Source: Cyclaneusma minus (Eukaryota; Ascomycota; Leotiomycetes; Marthamycetales; Marthamycetaceae). Taken from it: DNA of 64,000 nt. Location: positions 1,984,001 through 2,048,000 of the forward strand of contig JAKZHN010000002.1 of NCBI GenBank assembly GCA_037179335.1, written 5' to 3'. The notes below the pieces were generated by a model, which was not told where the DNA came from, did not search any database, and saw only the letters and a program-made list of their open reading frames with translations. Below are positions 11,345 to 25,026 of this stretch, piece after piece (position 1 is the first letter of the stretch; every line of letters starts with the position of its first letter). The position numbers and the translations under genes were made by a program.

Positions 11345-11532
11345 TATTTCGGCGCAAAATAAAATTAAGGCAAAGGTTAAAATAAACTAATATTATAAGC
11401 TAAAAAAGGAAATTCTCCAGCCGGATAGAATTATAAAAATCCTTTGAAAAGTTTACGGCGCTAAAAAGTACCGGTTGTCACGTGCCGGGCACATGCGTGC
11501 CTGAGGCATTAAGGCAAGTCAATACCGTGACA
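11345..11532 (-). repeat. 5' LTR of element C (right copy)
   Basis: It aligns with 5824-6012 and ends CCGTGACA, followed by the duplication AAGGG. Its 3' third (GTCACGTGCCGGGCACATGC) is nearly free of mutation and its 5' third is heavily mutated, the mirror image of the left copy. Confidence 0.9.
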
Positions 11533-11599
11533 AAGGGTTTTTCTATAATTTATCCGGCCAATTTAAAAGTTATTTTACCAATTGTTTTTAAAAGCTAAA

Positions 11600-12560
11600 T
11601 AAAAGCTTTTATAATAATATTATTTTTCTTTTTTTTCCAATTGATTGCTTTTATTTTCATATTCGCCAATATATTTAATAATAAAAAAACCAAAAAAGCG
11701 TTTTTAATATTATTAAAAACCAATTATAAAATTTAATTCCGCAATATAAAAATCTGCTTTAATAAAAAAAGTTAAAATTTATTATTAAAAGATTATCTCC
11801 AAATATATTGGCATTGCTTCTGCTTTTAAAATTATTAATAAAAATAGCGTATTCTCCGCTAAATTTGGTATTCCAAAAACCGATTTGGAATTTATATTTT
11901 TTGCTATATCAATTAAAAATTAAATTAATAAATTTAATAGTAAATTTTTTAAAAAAAAATCGGCCAAGGCAAAAACGCTCTCTTAAATATTAAAAACACA
12001 AAAAAATATAAAAAGGCCAAAGCCAAAGCTATTAATCTTTTATTTAAATGCCTTTTTAATAATGTTTTTTTGTAATAAATATAATACCGCCAAAAACTTA
12101 TAAAACCATTTAAAAAAAGGTATATAAAATTTGGTATTAGTTTTAATTTCATATATATTATTAAAAGTTTTATTTTTATTTAAGGCAAAAATACTATTGT
12201 CCGTTTTATTTAAAATAAGCTTTGCAAATTTCAATATAAATTGGTATTTGCTAATAAATCTTATACCAATATTTATAGTAATAAAATTTTATTTTTTTAT
12301 TTCAATTAAGCTTTTTACAATAATTATACTATTATGATTAATATTTTTATATTGATTGGTATTATAATAAAAATTTAAAGAAAAATGCTTAAAAATAGTA
12401 TATATTAATTGCCAATAGCAAAAACTATGCTTTTATTATTAAAGCCAGAAAGCAATTTTAATAAAATAAAATTGATAAGTTTAAATTTTGCAATTTTTGC
12501 AATAGCGTTTATTTTATTCGCCATTTTTTTTAAAAAAAAGAACTATATTAATTCTTTTTC
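11600..12560 (+). pseudogene. Gag-like remnant of element B
   Basis: The plus strand ends near 12490-12560 with a segment reading KFKFCNFCNSVYFIRHFFKK. It resembles a retroviral-type CCHC zinc knuckle whose His and last Cys have been replaced. Upstream plus-strand and minus-strand open frames of 60-68 codons are residual chance frames. The position fits gag of B, 5' of its polymerase. Weak, because similarity is limited to the knuckle. Confidence 0.4.
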
Positions 12561-12599
12561 TTGCCAATTAACGCTTGATATATAACTTCGGTTTTTTTT

Positions 12600-15500
12600 T
12601 AAAAAATAAAGCTTTATATTTTTTTTATACTCATCTTATTGTCCGATCTATTTAATTAACAAGATATATAATTAGCGTCTATTATATATATATTTTAAAT
12701 TTATAATAAAAAACCAATTGCAAAAAAAACCTATTATCCGGGTTATATTAGAACCTTTTTAGCAAGCCTTATAAATTATATTATCGAGCTATAATTAAAT
12801 AGCTTTTAAAAAAACCTAATAAATGGATGAAGATAAATGAAAGCCTTTTGGTATAATTTAAAAAGACCGGAGACTGTATTATTGCCTTAACTATTATTGT
12901 ATTAGTATATTATTATAATAATGCGGACGGAGTTTTAAGAATATATATTATTATAAACTCTAAATAGCATTATCTAGACTTAGATATATCTTATATATTG
13001 TCTCCTATTACTATAACTTCTATATCTTTATATCTTTTTGAATTAAGTCCTTAACTGATTCTCATTCTCGTCTTATTAAAAAAAAGCTTTTTTAAAACTG
13101 AATTAATTATCCTGATCGCCTATTATACCATAACCTAAAAATCCAATAAACCTTATAAAGGTAGCAGCTAATAGCCTATCTAAGGTAAATTGCCTATACC
13201 ATTAGTCTAATAGTGCCATTTTAAAAGGTTTAATTTATTAATATATAAACTAGCTATCCTATTAAAATACAAAGAAAACAAAAGAAAAAAAAAGTGAAAA
13301 AAAAAGGAACAAAGAGAAAATGGTGTAAATAATAATATATTGGCTTTAAAAACGAGTTTAATAATTTGCCTAATTCCGGATTTTTTTAAGAATTAAAAAA
13401 CAAAAACCCAAAAAGGCTTATTGATAAATATAAAAAGCGTTATAATAGGTTTGCTAATATAGATTTGGTATAAATTGCTTAACTAACTATTATTAGTCGT
13501 TATTAAATTATTAGGTTTATTGGTTAAATTATTAATAAGGTTTAACAAAATTAATAATAATAACGATCATAATCCCGCTAGCCAGCTAATTAAGATATAG
13601 CTAGCGGCTAATCGGCGTTTTATTAAAGAACTGGTATTCAAGTAATTTTTGGAGCTAGAGGCTAAGCCTGAATTAAAAATAAAGCCGATAAAAAAGTGGT
13701 GTTCTATTTTTAAAAAGCCTTTTAGCCTGTGTATTATTTCTTAAAAGATTGTGGATTTAAAAAAACAAAAGCGGTTATTTAGCCCCAAATATAATCATTT
13801 TAATATTCCTAGGTTTAAGCTTTCTTTATTTAAAGGCTTTAAATTATACTTGGCTTTTAATAATAAGGTATATCTAAACGAGTTTATTAAGGCTTTTTAT
13901 TAATTTTAATTTAAAGACTTTAATAATCTTATTTTGTATTAAAATATATTATTGCTATATTTAGTCTAGAGGGTTATTGATAGTATTTTAAAAACCTGGA
14001 AAATAAAGTTAAGGTTATTAAAAATACTAAAATCTTTAATAACCTCGATACTATTTAGATTAAGCTAGATTATAATGCTTTTAGTTTTTCCAATATATAA
14101 TAAGGTGTATTATTATTAAATATATTTTAAATAGACGCTAATATTATTTTAGTATTTATATTTATATTAAAAATTAAGAATATAAAGCTAGGCTTTAATC
14201 TAAAATAGTAGATAATATATGAAAAACAGTTATTATTATTAAAGTCGATTGGAAAAACTTTTTAAGGTTTTATTACTTCTTTTATTTAATTATAAAATAT
14301 ATTATTACTGGTTATATTTTAAAGCAATATTAATATTGCTTTTATAAATAAGGCTTTTTAATCCTTTATTTATTATTTTATATATTTTATTATTTTTACT
14401 TTTATATCTTAATCCGATTTTAAAAAGGTGCCATTATTATTAATATAAGATATACTTTTATTGGTTAAATATTAGAATAGTACTAATATATTTCCAAAGC
14501 TTAATAAAACGTTTTTTAATAATAAGTTTTCTAATATTGGTAAAGTTAATTAAGGTTTATTAATCAAGACTCTTAATTTAATAGCTTTAACTCTGATTTT
14601 AGTTTCTAAATTGCATAGTTATAAATTACTATAAAATAGCCAAACTCTTATAAACCCTTATAACCGGCTTTCTTATTTAGCCTTTTTTATAATATAAGGT
14701 ATTAAGCCAGTTTCTATTGCTTTTTTAAATTATTAATAAAATTCCTATAAATTATTAAATATTAGCAATAATAATAATAGCGATAATCATGGTATTATAA
14801 ATAATAAGAATAGAAGGCCGTTTTTTTAAACTAATATAAGTGTTTCTTTTATTAATAGGATTATAACTAAATTTTAATATAATTTAAGTTTTTAAATTTA
14901 ATATCTTTATTTTTAAAACCAATTACTATTAAATCGAGTATTTTTATTACGCCATTAATAAACAAATAAGAAATAAAAACCGCTATAAGATTCCAAAAAA
15001 AAGCGGCGATTTATAAATATTTAAAAGTCTGGGTTTAAATCTATGAAGGAAATAGGGTTTTTATATTAGATATCCTATATAAAGTATATTAAAAAGCTTA
15101 TATTTTATTAAAATAATATATATTTTTTAGCTATTATTATAAACCAGAAATATATTAATTACACTTATTAAAAAAAGCCTTATATAATAATAGATGGCTT
15201 TTTATTTATTTTTAATAATACTAATTGGCGTAAATTAATAATAGCCTATTATTTTCTATTAGCAGTCTAGTAGACTACTATAATTTATAAGGCTATACTA
15301 AAAAAGTAAAAAAATAATCTTCATTTTAAAAAGGATTTGGAAAAAACCAAATTGCAATAGTAATAAGCTATTAAATAGCTAGTAATATAATGAGAGATAG
15401 ATTAGATAAAAGCCTGGATTAAGTATTTAAAGCGTAATAGGAATTATAATAAAAAAGACTAAGAATATATCTTTAAAAACATATATAAAATAAAGGCGGT

Positions 15501-18500
15501 TTAATAATAAAGGTATTCTGGTATAATATTAAAGTTATTCTAGCTCGAGTAATAGAAAATGGCATTGTTTCTTTTTCTTTTTCTTTTTTTTTCTGTTTTT
15601 TAGATAGCTATAATAATTATTAGCTAATTAAACCCCGAATAATAGCATTTAGAATAGAATATGTTTATAATTAATTTGCGACTAAAACTTAATATTAATA
15701 ATTATAATATTATAAAGGTTTATTGTTTTTAATAGCCTTTAATATAAAATTGGCGAGTTTATATTATTTTAATAGATTTTATTTAAATAGCCATTTTATA
15801 GCTAAAATTAGTCTTCTTTTTAGTATTTATAATATTATTGTAATTATTAGATTAAATCTTTAAATAAACTATTTTCTTTATATTATATTTCGGATAAAAA
15901 AAGAGAATATATTTTAAAGTTTGGCGGATAAAGCTATAAAAATATTCCGGCATTGTATTAAGGACTCTTTAATAAGCCAGGAAACTATTAAGTCTAATAT
16001 ACTCGGTATAAATTTGGATTATTAAAAAGCATTATATATTAGGGAGCCTATTAAAAAGAGACTTATAATCGAAAAAAACGCTATCTTTCTTATAAACGGG
16101 AATACAGTTCTTTTTATAAATGGATTTTTAATATCTATTCCATTGTTTTTATTAATTATAATAAACGTATTTAACTATAAAACTCTTAATTATATTATTA
16201 GTTATTTCAAATAAATGGGTTTTTTATTATTTTTGGAAAACAATAACTAGATCCTTATTTATATTAGAATCGAGGCTTGCTATTTAATATAATTAGGTTT
16301 TAATAAATAGTAATAATAGCGGTTTTTAAAAACAATTTTTTACTAGTCTAAAAAACATTAAAAAAATATATTGTATAGTATTTGTAATAAGTTTATAATA
16401 ATATAGTTCGGTCTTAAAATATCTGGTAATAATAAGGGATTTAAAATAGATTAGTAATAATAAAATACCAGTTTCGGTTTTAAATAGCAGTATTAGAATT
16501 GCTCTAAAGCCTTTAATAAAAACTTAGAGTATATTATTTTGCTTTATTATTAATAATTTAACTATAAATAATCTAGTTTTTTTATCTTTGATAATATAAT
16601 ATATAATTAGACTTTTATAAATTACAATAGCATTGGCAATAATAATATAAATTATATCAAAATATCTTAATAATGCTCTTAAATAAATACAATAAGATAT
16701 TTAATAGCCTAAAATTAAAAAAATAAATACTAGGACTTATATTTATAATGCTTATTTTATTTAACTTTGCAATTTAATTAAAAGCCAAATATTTGTATTC
16801 TTTCTAATACTAATAAAAAAATATTAATATCTTTTAATTATATCCCCGATTTTATATTAAAGAAATGCTGGTATTAAAAAAAAATATAAATTTATATTTT
16901 TCTAAAACAAACTTGGCTTTGTATTTACTGGCTTATTTCAAATACCTATTATAAATCCTGTTTGAAATAATAATATTATTTTTAATTATAAGGCCTTAAA
17001 CTAGGATATTAATATTATTAATAAAGCCTATAATGCTCGCTTTTTTATAATTAGGATTGCAAATATTAAGGAATTTAAAATTAAAAAAGAAAAACAAAAT
17101 AAAGAATATTAGGGATTTCTAAAAAATATTAATAATTATATTAAATATCTCTGATTTCTTATTAATAAATATAAAAATGGGTTTTTTATTAATAAAAAAG
17201 CTTTAAGTCTATTTTCAAAATTGGTTAAAAATGCCTTTATTATATAAAATATAAATAAGGCAATTATAAAAATATTATTAAAAACTTCGGCTATATTAAA
17301 ATTAAGAACTAAACAAATATAGCCGGGCTTAATATTCTAAATTTTATAAATCTGGCTTATAAGAAGCTTTAAGGCTAAATAGGTATTGCCGTTTCTTTTT
17401 TCTTTTATTTAGTATTTTTAAAAAAAAGTGGTTAATTTTAATTATACTAATAAAAATAAAGGCTGCAAGTTTTTCGAGTTCTTTATTAAAGATAATTAAA
17501 AGGGCGACTAATTAGTAATTTATTAATATAATATAATCTGGTTTTTTTTGGTTTATAAAATACCACTATTTATATTTGTTTTAAAAATAGTTTAAATAAT
17601 ATCCCAAATTTATATATATTTTGTATAGTTTTTAAATATCCTTAATAATAATTAGCAATATTCTTTTCCAAATAAAAAAAAGGATATTTAATAGCTTTAA
17701 GGCTTTAATTTTTTTTTAATTATTTGCTTTATTTCCTAATTTTAATAAATAATATTTATAAGAAGTTTTGGTGGATATTTAATATTGGCTATATTAAAAA
17801 AAATAGTTTTTTTTTAAAAAAAGGGAATATTTGTATTTTTAAAATTTTGCAATTATTACAAAAGTCTATTATTTGTGGTATATTAGTAAACCTTAAAAAC
17901 GAAAACTATAAAACATTAGTAGATATATAGTTATAAAGCCTTATCTAGTATGTTAGTAATTATACAATCGTTATATCGCTTATAAATTTATAAATTATTT
18001 TCCTTTAATAAATGGTTTTAGCTTTTGAGATAGTTTTATTTTTATTTTTTATAGTCCGAAAATACGCCGGCAAACCTATTAATATTATCTAATATATCCT
18101 TTTATAATCTTTTACCACTTTTTTATATTTTTAGTTTTATTATATTTTATACCATTTAGGCTATTTAATCTAAAAGACTGTTTTAGCTATAGCTATATTT
18201 ATAATATTTAAAAAGTTTTATATTCTTTTATTTATTTATCTTTTAAAATCAAATTAAAACCCATTATTGCTAAATAATAATAATTAAATTAAGAGTGTTT
18301 TAAAAGTTATAAGGTTAATATATTTCTATATTTATTAAAGACTTCTTAATTTTTTATTAATTTTTAATTATCACTATGTTTTAATAGATTTATAGTCCAA
18401 TTGGAAATCCAGGCCTTTCTTTATTTTATATATAATAAGCGAATCGGTAATTTAGCGGGTTAAAAGAAAACAAATCGATATATATTTTGGCATTCTTAGT

Positions 18501-20900
18501 ATTAAAGATAATGGTATTTTTAGGGATTAGTAAATTATATTAGTATTTTTTAATAATCTTTAATAGGGTTTTAATATAAATATACTAAATAAAGGTGGTA
18601 ATAAGGTTTTAAAGAGAATAATAAAAGTTAAAGTCTCCAATTAAAAAAAATTATAAAGCGATTTTAGAGGTCGTTAATAAATAATAAGAAAATAAAGGAT
18701 TTGGAATTATTATTATAATATAGATAAAAAGGGTTATAGATATTATAGATGTTAAATTAAAAAATAGTAGTATTATAATAAAGAAAGAGATTAATATATA
18801 TTAGGTTTGGTAATAAATGTTTAATTTATTAATTACTAATAAGGATTTTCTTATTAATATATATAGCAATTTATAAATAAATCTCCAATAGAAAAAAAGC
18901 GAAATTAAAGCCGCTAGGTTTTAGGTTTTTAGTATTATTTTTAAAAAGATAAATCCAAAATTTTTAAATAGCGAATATTTAGAAATTGTTAATAAGGTTT
19001 ATTAAATTAAAAAATAAGTTAAAAACCTTACTAGATTTATAAATATTATATTACAGTATTTAAAATATATTGATATTTATTATTAGTTTAGATTTGTTTT
19101 ATTCTATTATTATAATTTATTTAGCAAGTTTACATAATTAGAGTTTGGTATAAATTATAACAAGGCTATAAATTTATTTAATACTTATTTATTATATAAA
19201 ACAGCCTTAATAATGCTATTTTTTTTATAAATAATATTTTTTTTATAAATATTACTCTTATTTTAGGCTATACTATTATTATTGGTCCTATTAAATATAG
19301 TTGGTATAATAGCTAAAAAGTAACTAAGGTTAAGAATCAAGTTTTTTAGTTTGCTGGCGGCTTTTTAACTAGCTATTAGGTCTATATTAAAAAAACGTTG
19401 GCGCTTAATAAAGCGGTAGTGTATTAGGCCTTTATATATTTTGGCTTTAAAGTTTATTAGAATTTTTTATTTAATAAACTTCTTAATTGAATAATTAAAA
19501 AACAATAATGCTTATTATTTTCTCGGGTTTTTTTAAGCTAAGCCACTTTTTTTATTTTAAAGTCCAGAATATTATGCATATTCTGTTTTTGGATTTTTTA
19601 AATTAATATCTTTTAATCGGTATTTTTAAAATAAAACCTTTTTAAAATAGTATAAATAATAATTGGATAAAATATATAAATAAGCTTTGCCTTTAAAATA
19701 ATGATTTTTTTATCTAGTTAAAGTTTTTAATAGAAGGTTTAATAGCTTTTATATTAATTGTTTAGAGTATAATATCTCTATTAAAGAGTTTCTGGATATT
19801 TTGAAATGGGTTATCAATAATATTTAATTCTTTAAGTTCGTTATTAATATTTTCGATAATTTAAGCAATAAATATTTGTTAGAGCTAAACAGCAATTAGG
19901 CTTTCTTTAAGTATTTTAATCTTGATTTTGTATTTTTAAGGATTAGAGATTTGCTAATAAAGGACTAACGATTTTCCGGTAATAGCTTTTCTAAGGACTT
20001 AAATAAAAATAGGCTAGCTATTAAAAATGGCCGGGATAGCGGTAAATAAGTACTGGAAATGCTAAGTGATTTTAATAATATTTATAAAAAAATTAATATT
20101 AATAAATATAATATTAATAATAAAAAGGATTATTTTAATTATAGAAAATAAAAAAAGCTTTTAAAAAACGCTCATAATAATAACAAAAGTTTTTCTGGCA
20201 TTATTAATAAAGCCTTGGAAAGCCTTTGCGAATATATTATTAAGTCGTTTAAATCTGGTGGTGTTTTTAATGAATTAAAGAATTGGCTTAATTAATTTGC
20301 TAAAAATACTAAGTATCTTTTTATAGTTAAATTGCTGGTTTATAATTATTATAATTATAGTATTAAATTGTTTTTTAGTATCCCTAAAATACTAGTAAGC
20401 TTGCAATAGCGATATTAATAATATGCTAGCAATAGCTATAATATTAATAAAGTAAATTTAATACATTAATTCGATTAATAGTACTCTTGAGGCGATTGGA
20501 GTTGATTTAACCAAGAAATCGCTTCCTCGTATATAATGTTGTTAAGCTTTATAATTATTGCTTTTGCTTTCGCTTTAATTCTTTTAAATATTACTATCGC
20601 TTTTGTTTTCGCTATTGTTTTCTTTTTCAAATAAGCCCATTATATTAGAATGAAAAGAAAAAGTCTTACTTTGCCAATAAACTTGGCTATAAAAAATCCA
20701 GCGATTACGCCGCTGAAATTAATAATAATTCCAAAAATAATAACGCTATTGAAATTCCGTTTAATTCCGAAGAAAATAAAGAAGTTGCTTATATTAGCCA
20801 TAAGCTAATTAATAAAGCTATCCTTTTTATCTGGGGTGTAAATATTAATATGTTACTATATATATTTAATTAATGTTTTTTTTAAAATAATTAAAAAAGT
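12600..20900. other. Unassigned guest of about 8 kb within element B
   Basis: This tract separates the gag-like part of B from its integrase-like part and accounts for B being about 8 kb too long. Its composition is slightly less AT-extreme than its surroundings (for example 19380-20860). On the plus strand, long stretches read as protein if TAG stops are treated as mutated CAG, notably near 14250-15550, 17160-17560, 19260-19560 and 20640-20870. I recognised no transposase, helicase, reverse transcriptase or recombinase motif, and I found neither LTRs nor terminal inverted repeats. The limits are approximate to a few hundred bases. Confidence 0.45.
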
Positions 20901-23900
20901 AATATTATTATGTATTATCAAAATTAATAGAAAAATTCTATAAGCTATTTATTGAAATGTTATAAAAATTCAATATTAAAATAAATTATTATTGCTTTTA
21001 AAAGATATTTTTTTATTTTAAAATTTGGAATTAATTCAATTTTGGGCTAAAAATTATATGCGGCTAATTTATTAAATTATTTTAATAAAAGAAAATTATA
21101 AAAAGAAATTAAGTTATTAAATTATCAATGCAATTATAAATTATAAATTATAAATTATAAATCATGTTTAATATAAATTAAAAATATAAAAGCTATATTT
21201 TTATTGCCGAGTTAAATACTAGTATAATTAATGGTTTTTTTATTTTGATTTTTAAAAGTTTTTAAATTCTACGTTTTTTAAATTAAAAATTAAAAATTAA
21301 TAATATAGAGAATTTTGCTATTTTAATAATATTATAATCAATAACATTTATAAAATTACTATATTAATAAAAGTTATCAAAAAGAATTTTAATTAATTTT
21401 TTTTAAATATATATTTTTGTTAAATTCTTTTTTTTTAAAAAAAATATAAAATCGTTAAATTTGTATTTGTTTAATTTAATACTACTAATTTTTATTTTTA
21501 TTCTTTTTATAACAATCGGTATTTTTTATATATTATTAATAATTTTATATAAAAACTTTAAATTATTTTATTAGCTATTAAAAATAATTATATTTATGTT
21601 TTTTAAAAATAAATTTTATAAATTAAAAATAAATTTAAAAAGAAATCAAAGCAGCTTATAATAATAATGTTTTTAAATTTTTTAAAGCAATTAAGCAAGA
21701 AATTTATATTAAAAACATTAAAGCGCAATTTATTATAATAATTTTATTTTATTAAAATAGCCTTGCAAAATAAAAAGTCCAATAATTGGAAATTAATATT
21801 TAGACTTTATTTAAAAAGGTAAAATTGCCACTAAAATTTTAGAATAAAGCTGATAAATATAATACTTATATTTATAATTGCGCTTTTATTAGCCTAATTA
21901 TTAAAAGCTATTTTATTAGTTTTAAAAAGGCTTAAAATATTTTTTTTATTTTTTTATAATAATATTAGGGTATTTAAATTTTTATATATCTTTTATTTTA
22001 ATTTAAAATATATTTTTAAAAATTAATTATATTAAAAGCTTATTAATACCAATTGCTTTAATATTTTTATAAAATATTTTTATATTTTTATAAAAGATTT
22101 TTATATTTTTATAAAAGATTTTAATATTATTATAAAATAATTTAAAACTTATCTTTTAAATTTAAACTATACGTATTATATAAATAAAATCAAAATTTGA
22201 AAATTTAAACTTAAATTAAAGCTTAATTTAAAAATCAGAAAATTTTTAAATAATTAAAGTATAATTATTAAATAAAAATAGCGGAATTTTATATAAAAAA
22301 AAGGCTTTAATATTAAGCAATTGAATATTAATATTATAAAGAATTAAAAGCTATTAATAATAAGTTTAAGTTTTTGCTATAATATATATTAAATAATATA
22401 TTATAATATATTATATTAAGAAAACTATAATATAGCTTATTAAATACGCCAAGTTTTAATGCATTAAATAAATTGCAATATAATATATTGGAAATATTAT
22501 AAAATATTATATAAAATATAATTTAAAATATACCAAACTTTATATTAATTTTTATAATATTAAATAGGCTTATAGCTTTATTTTTTACTAATCATGCTAA
22601 TAGTATTAATAATATTAAAAAAATTATAAATTTAATTAGAATTTGTTTCTTTAATAATAAAAATTTGCAAAATTAGAATTTTAGAATTTTATAAAGAAGC
22701 TATGAATTTGAAAAATCCGTATTATAAATAATAAAAGCTTGCTAGAATTAAAAGGCTAAAATGTTTACTGCAAAATAAAATATAAAAATATATTAAAAAG
22801 CCAAAGAAAGTAAATTCAATTTTTATTAAATAAATATATGTTATTAAAACTAAACTTAATAGAATGATGGAATAATTTAAAGCTTGGCTGTTAATTTAAA
22901 GCTGTAATTGAATATTTGATAAAGTTTATATTAAAATTTTTACTTTTATTATTTATATAGATTTCTTTTACCATTTGTTTTATTATTTTTTTGCGAAAAT
23001 TTGAGATATAAATAATTTAATATTAAAAACGTTTTTATTAAAGCCAAAATAATATTTAAAGTTTTTTAAAAAGATTTTAAAAAAATTATTATTTTATTAA
23101 ATTATATTTTTCAAATTTTTAAAAATTTATATAATTTAGAATAGGCAATTAAAAATTGGAATTTGCTTATAAAAAAGATAAAGAAATAGGATTTTATTTA
23201 AAGCTTTATAAAGTTTTATATTTATAAATATTTAAAATGCAATAGTATGTTTTTAATATATATTAATAATATTATTATAATTGCTTGCAATAAAAAATAG
23301 CTTATTTAATTTTTCATTTCTTTTTTTTAATTTAATGCTAAAAATTTGGGGAATTTCTTTAAAGTTTCTGGTATAAAAATAAATATAAAACCGAAAGGCC
23401 AAATCTTTCTATTTCAATTCGAAATAATACTTTTACTAAATACTAAAACAATTAATATAGCCAAATTTTAAATTTTAATTAAGCGTATATTTAGAAATAA
23501 TTATAAAGCTTTTAAACTTTTTATTTTTAATAATAAGCATATAAATATTAAAGGATATTAGCAAATTATTAAAAGCTTTATATTTGGTATAATTTTTATT
23601 TATTTAAATATTGCTTTTGCAATTAAAAAATTGGCTTAATATATAAATAATTTATTAATTTATTATAGATATATTTTTAAAAATTTGCTGCATTATATTA
23701 ATTCAATACACTTTTATAAAATATATTATGATTTTAGAAAACTATATTATAAATTAAGAATTTATTCAAGTTTTAATTAAATTCATAATAAAATTAATTA
23801 AATAAGCATATTTGATATTATTATTGTATTTTATACCGGGCTAATATTATATAAAAATAGAAAATAGTATTATTCTTTTTTAAATTTAAATATATTGCTT

Positions 23901-24225
23901 TATCTAATTATATTAAATAAAACTAGTAATTTAGCCAAAACTTTAAAAATTTGGGATTTTTTTAATTTATTGGGAAAAGTCTGTAATTTATTTATATATT
24001 CAAAAATAACTAAGGCTTGTTTTATGTAACTAAAATTTTAAAATTTTATAAATGTTTTAAATATAGAAATATAATTAACAAAAAATATATATATATATTT
24101 TTATAAATAAAATAATAATTAATAAATTCATAAAGCCGCTTTATTAAATTAAATTTAAGAAGTTTATAAAAATATTAAAGTTTAGAATACAACGCTATAA
24201 ACAACTGGCTAATCTTATAAAACAA
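20900..24225 (+). pseudogene. Degenerate Ty1/copia integrase-RT-RNase H of element B
   Basis: Reading through stops on the plus strand: an integrase-tail-like segment near 20990-21130 (FWAKNYMRLIYQIILIKEN), the reverse transcriptase box LIYINNIIIIACNKK at about 23250-23290 (canonical YVDD changed to YINN), and RNase H near 23860-24180 with KFKYIALSNYIK and FIKPLYQIKFKKF. The order IN-RT-RH is that of Ty1/copia. The right LTR of B follows at once. Confidence 0.75.
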
Positions 24226-24415
24226 TATTAAAAAATAAATATAATAGCAGCTATTATAAAATAGCTATTATATATAGCTAAATTAAAAAGAAACTAGCGT
24301 TTATATAATAGAAATATTTTTATTTTCAATTTCTCAGCTATTCTAACTTTTTTAAATATAATATAATATTTTTTATACCCTTATTTTATGCTTTTATATC
24401 TATTTATTTTTAATA
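24226..24415 (+). repeat. Right LTR of element B
   Basis: This is the 190-base partner of 5428-5617. It is followed by the target duplication TATTA (24416-24420). It is strongly AT-shifted over most of its length. Confidence 0.8.
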
Positions 24416-24829
24416 TATTAGCTGGTATTTTAATTATAAATATTTATTTGATTTTAATTTAGCCTAATTAATCTTTTTTGGTTTAATATTAATGGATATT
24501 AATATAATATAGCGAAATAATTAATTTGGGCGTTTTTAAATTTAAATGGCGTAAAATTTAAATATTATTATAATAAAAAATCAATTTATTATTAAATTTA
24601 TTATTTATTTAAATAAAAAATATTTTTATGCAACTAGCCTTTTTGCAATAATAGTTTTTATCTGCTTAATTTTTAATTAATTATATTGTTTGAAAACTCT
24701 ACTACAAATTTTTAAAAGCTTTTTATTTTATTTTATTAATAAAGCTAGTATTAGTAAAAATGGCTAAATTTACATTTTTCAGCTTTGGCTAAATATAATA
24801 TATAATAAGCAAATTTAATTAGGTATTTT

Positions 24830-25026
24830 TATTAAAATGCTTTTGCATTAATGTAAATTAAAATAGTACAAGCCCGGAGCTTATAAAGCTTTAAATCTAA
24901 AATTTATTTATATTGTTAATATATATACATATAAATAAGAAAATTATTTATATATTTAATATTATAATTCTTTTCTTTTAATTGCTTAATATATTTAAAA
25001 AAAACAATTTATATTGGTTTTTAATA
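24830..25026 (+). repeat. Left LTR of element D
   Basis: It aligns with 42707-42909; the best-kept shared words are CCGGAGCTTATAAAGCTT and TTGCTTAATATATTTAAAA. This copy is the more mutated of the two. Confidence 0.85.

Larger units (their letters stand above)
5824..11532 (-). mobile_element. Element C: Ty3/gypsy LTR retrotransposon on the minus strand, inside B
   Basis: LTRs lie at 5824-6012 (189 bases) and 11345-11532 (188 bases). The ends TGTTACGG and CCGTGACA are typical LTR termini. The target duplication is AAGGA (5819-5823) and AAGGG (11533-11537), identical except for one G-to-A difference. Total length is 5709 bases. Minus-strand reverse transcriptase of the Ty3/gypsy type is recognisable at about 8250-8720, so the 5' LTR is the right-hand one. 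No intact frame remains. It was inserted about 200 bases inside the left LTR of B and is therefore younger than B. Confidence 0.9.
5428..24415 (+). mobile_element. Element B: Ty1/copia LTR retrotransposon, interrupted by C and probably by a second guest
   Basis: LTRs of 190 bases each (5428-5617 and 24226-24415) are flanked by a perfect 5-bp duplication TATTA (5423-5427 and 24416-24420). The LTR ends (TATTAA... and ...CCAATA or ...TTAATA) fit an original inverted TGTTGG/CCAACA pair after RIP. Coding remnants read on the plus strand: a gag-like CCHC knuckle near 12490-12560, integrase-like sequence near 20900-21200, a copia reverse transcriptase with its catalytic box degraded to YINN at 23259-23270, and RNase H near 23860-24180. 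After removing C the element is still about 13.3 kb, some 8 kb more than expected, which points to another insertion between about 12.6 and 20.9 kb. Confidence 0.8.

Noticed and set aside
20505..20640. CT-rich short repeats resembling a CRISPR-like or satellite array
   Set aside because: The words (GCTTTTGCTTTCGC and similar) are irregular in spacing and consistent with low-complexity coding sequence after mutation.
12600..20900. Starship-type giant element with a tyrosine recombinase captain
   Set aside because: I looked for the recombinase signature and cargo genes on the plus strand and saw none that I could defend; the tract is also too short for a typical member.
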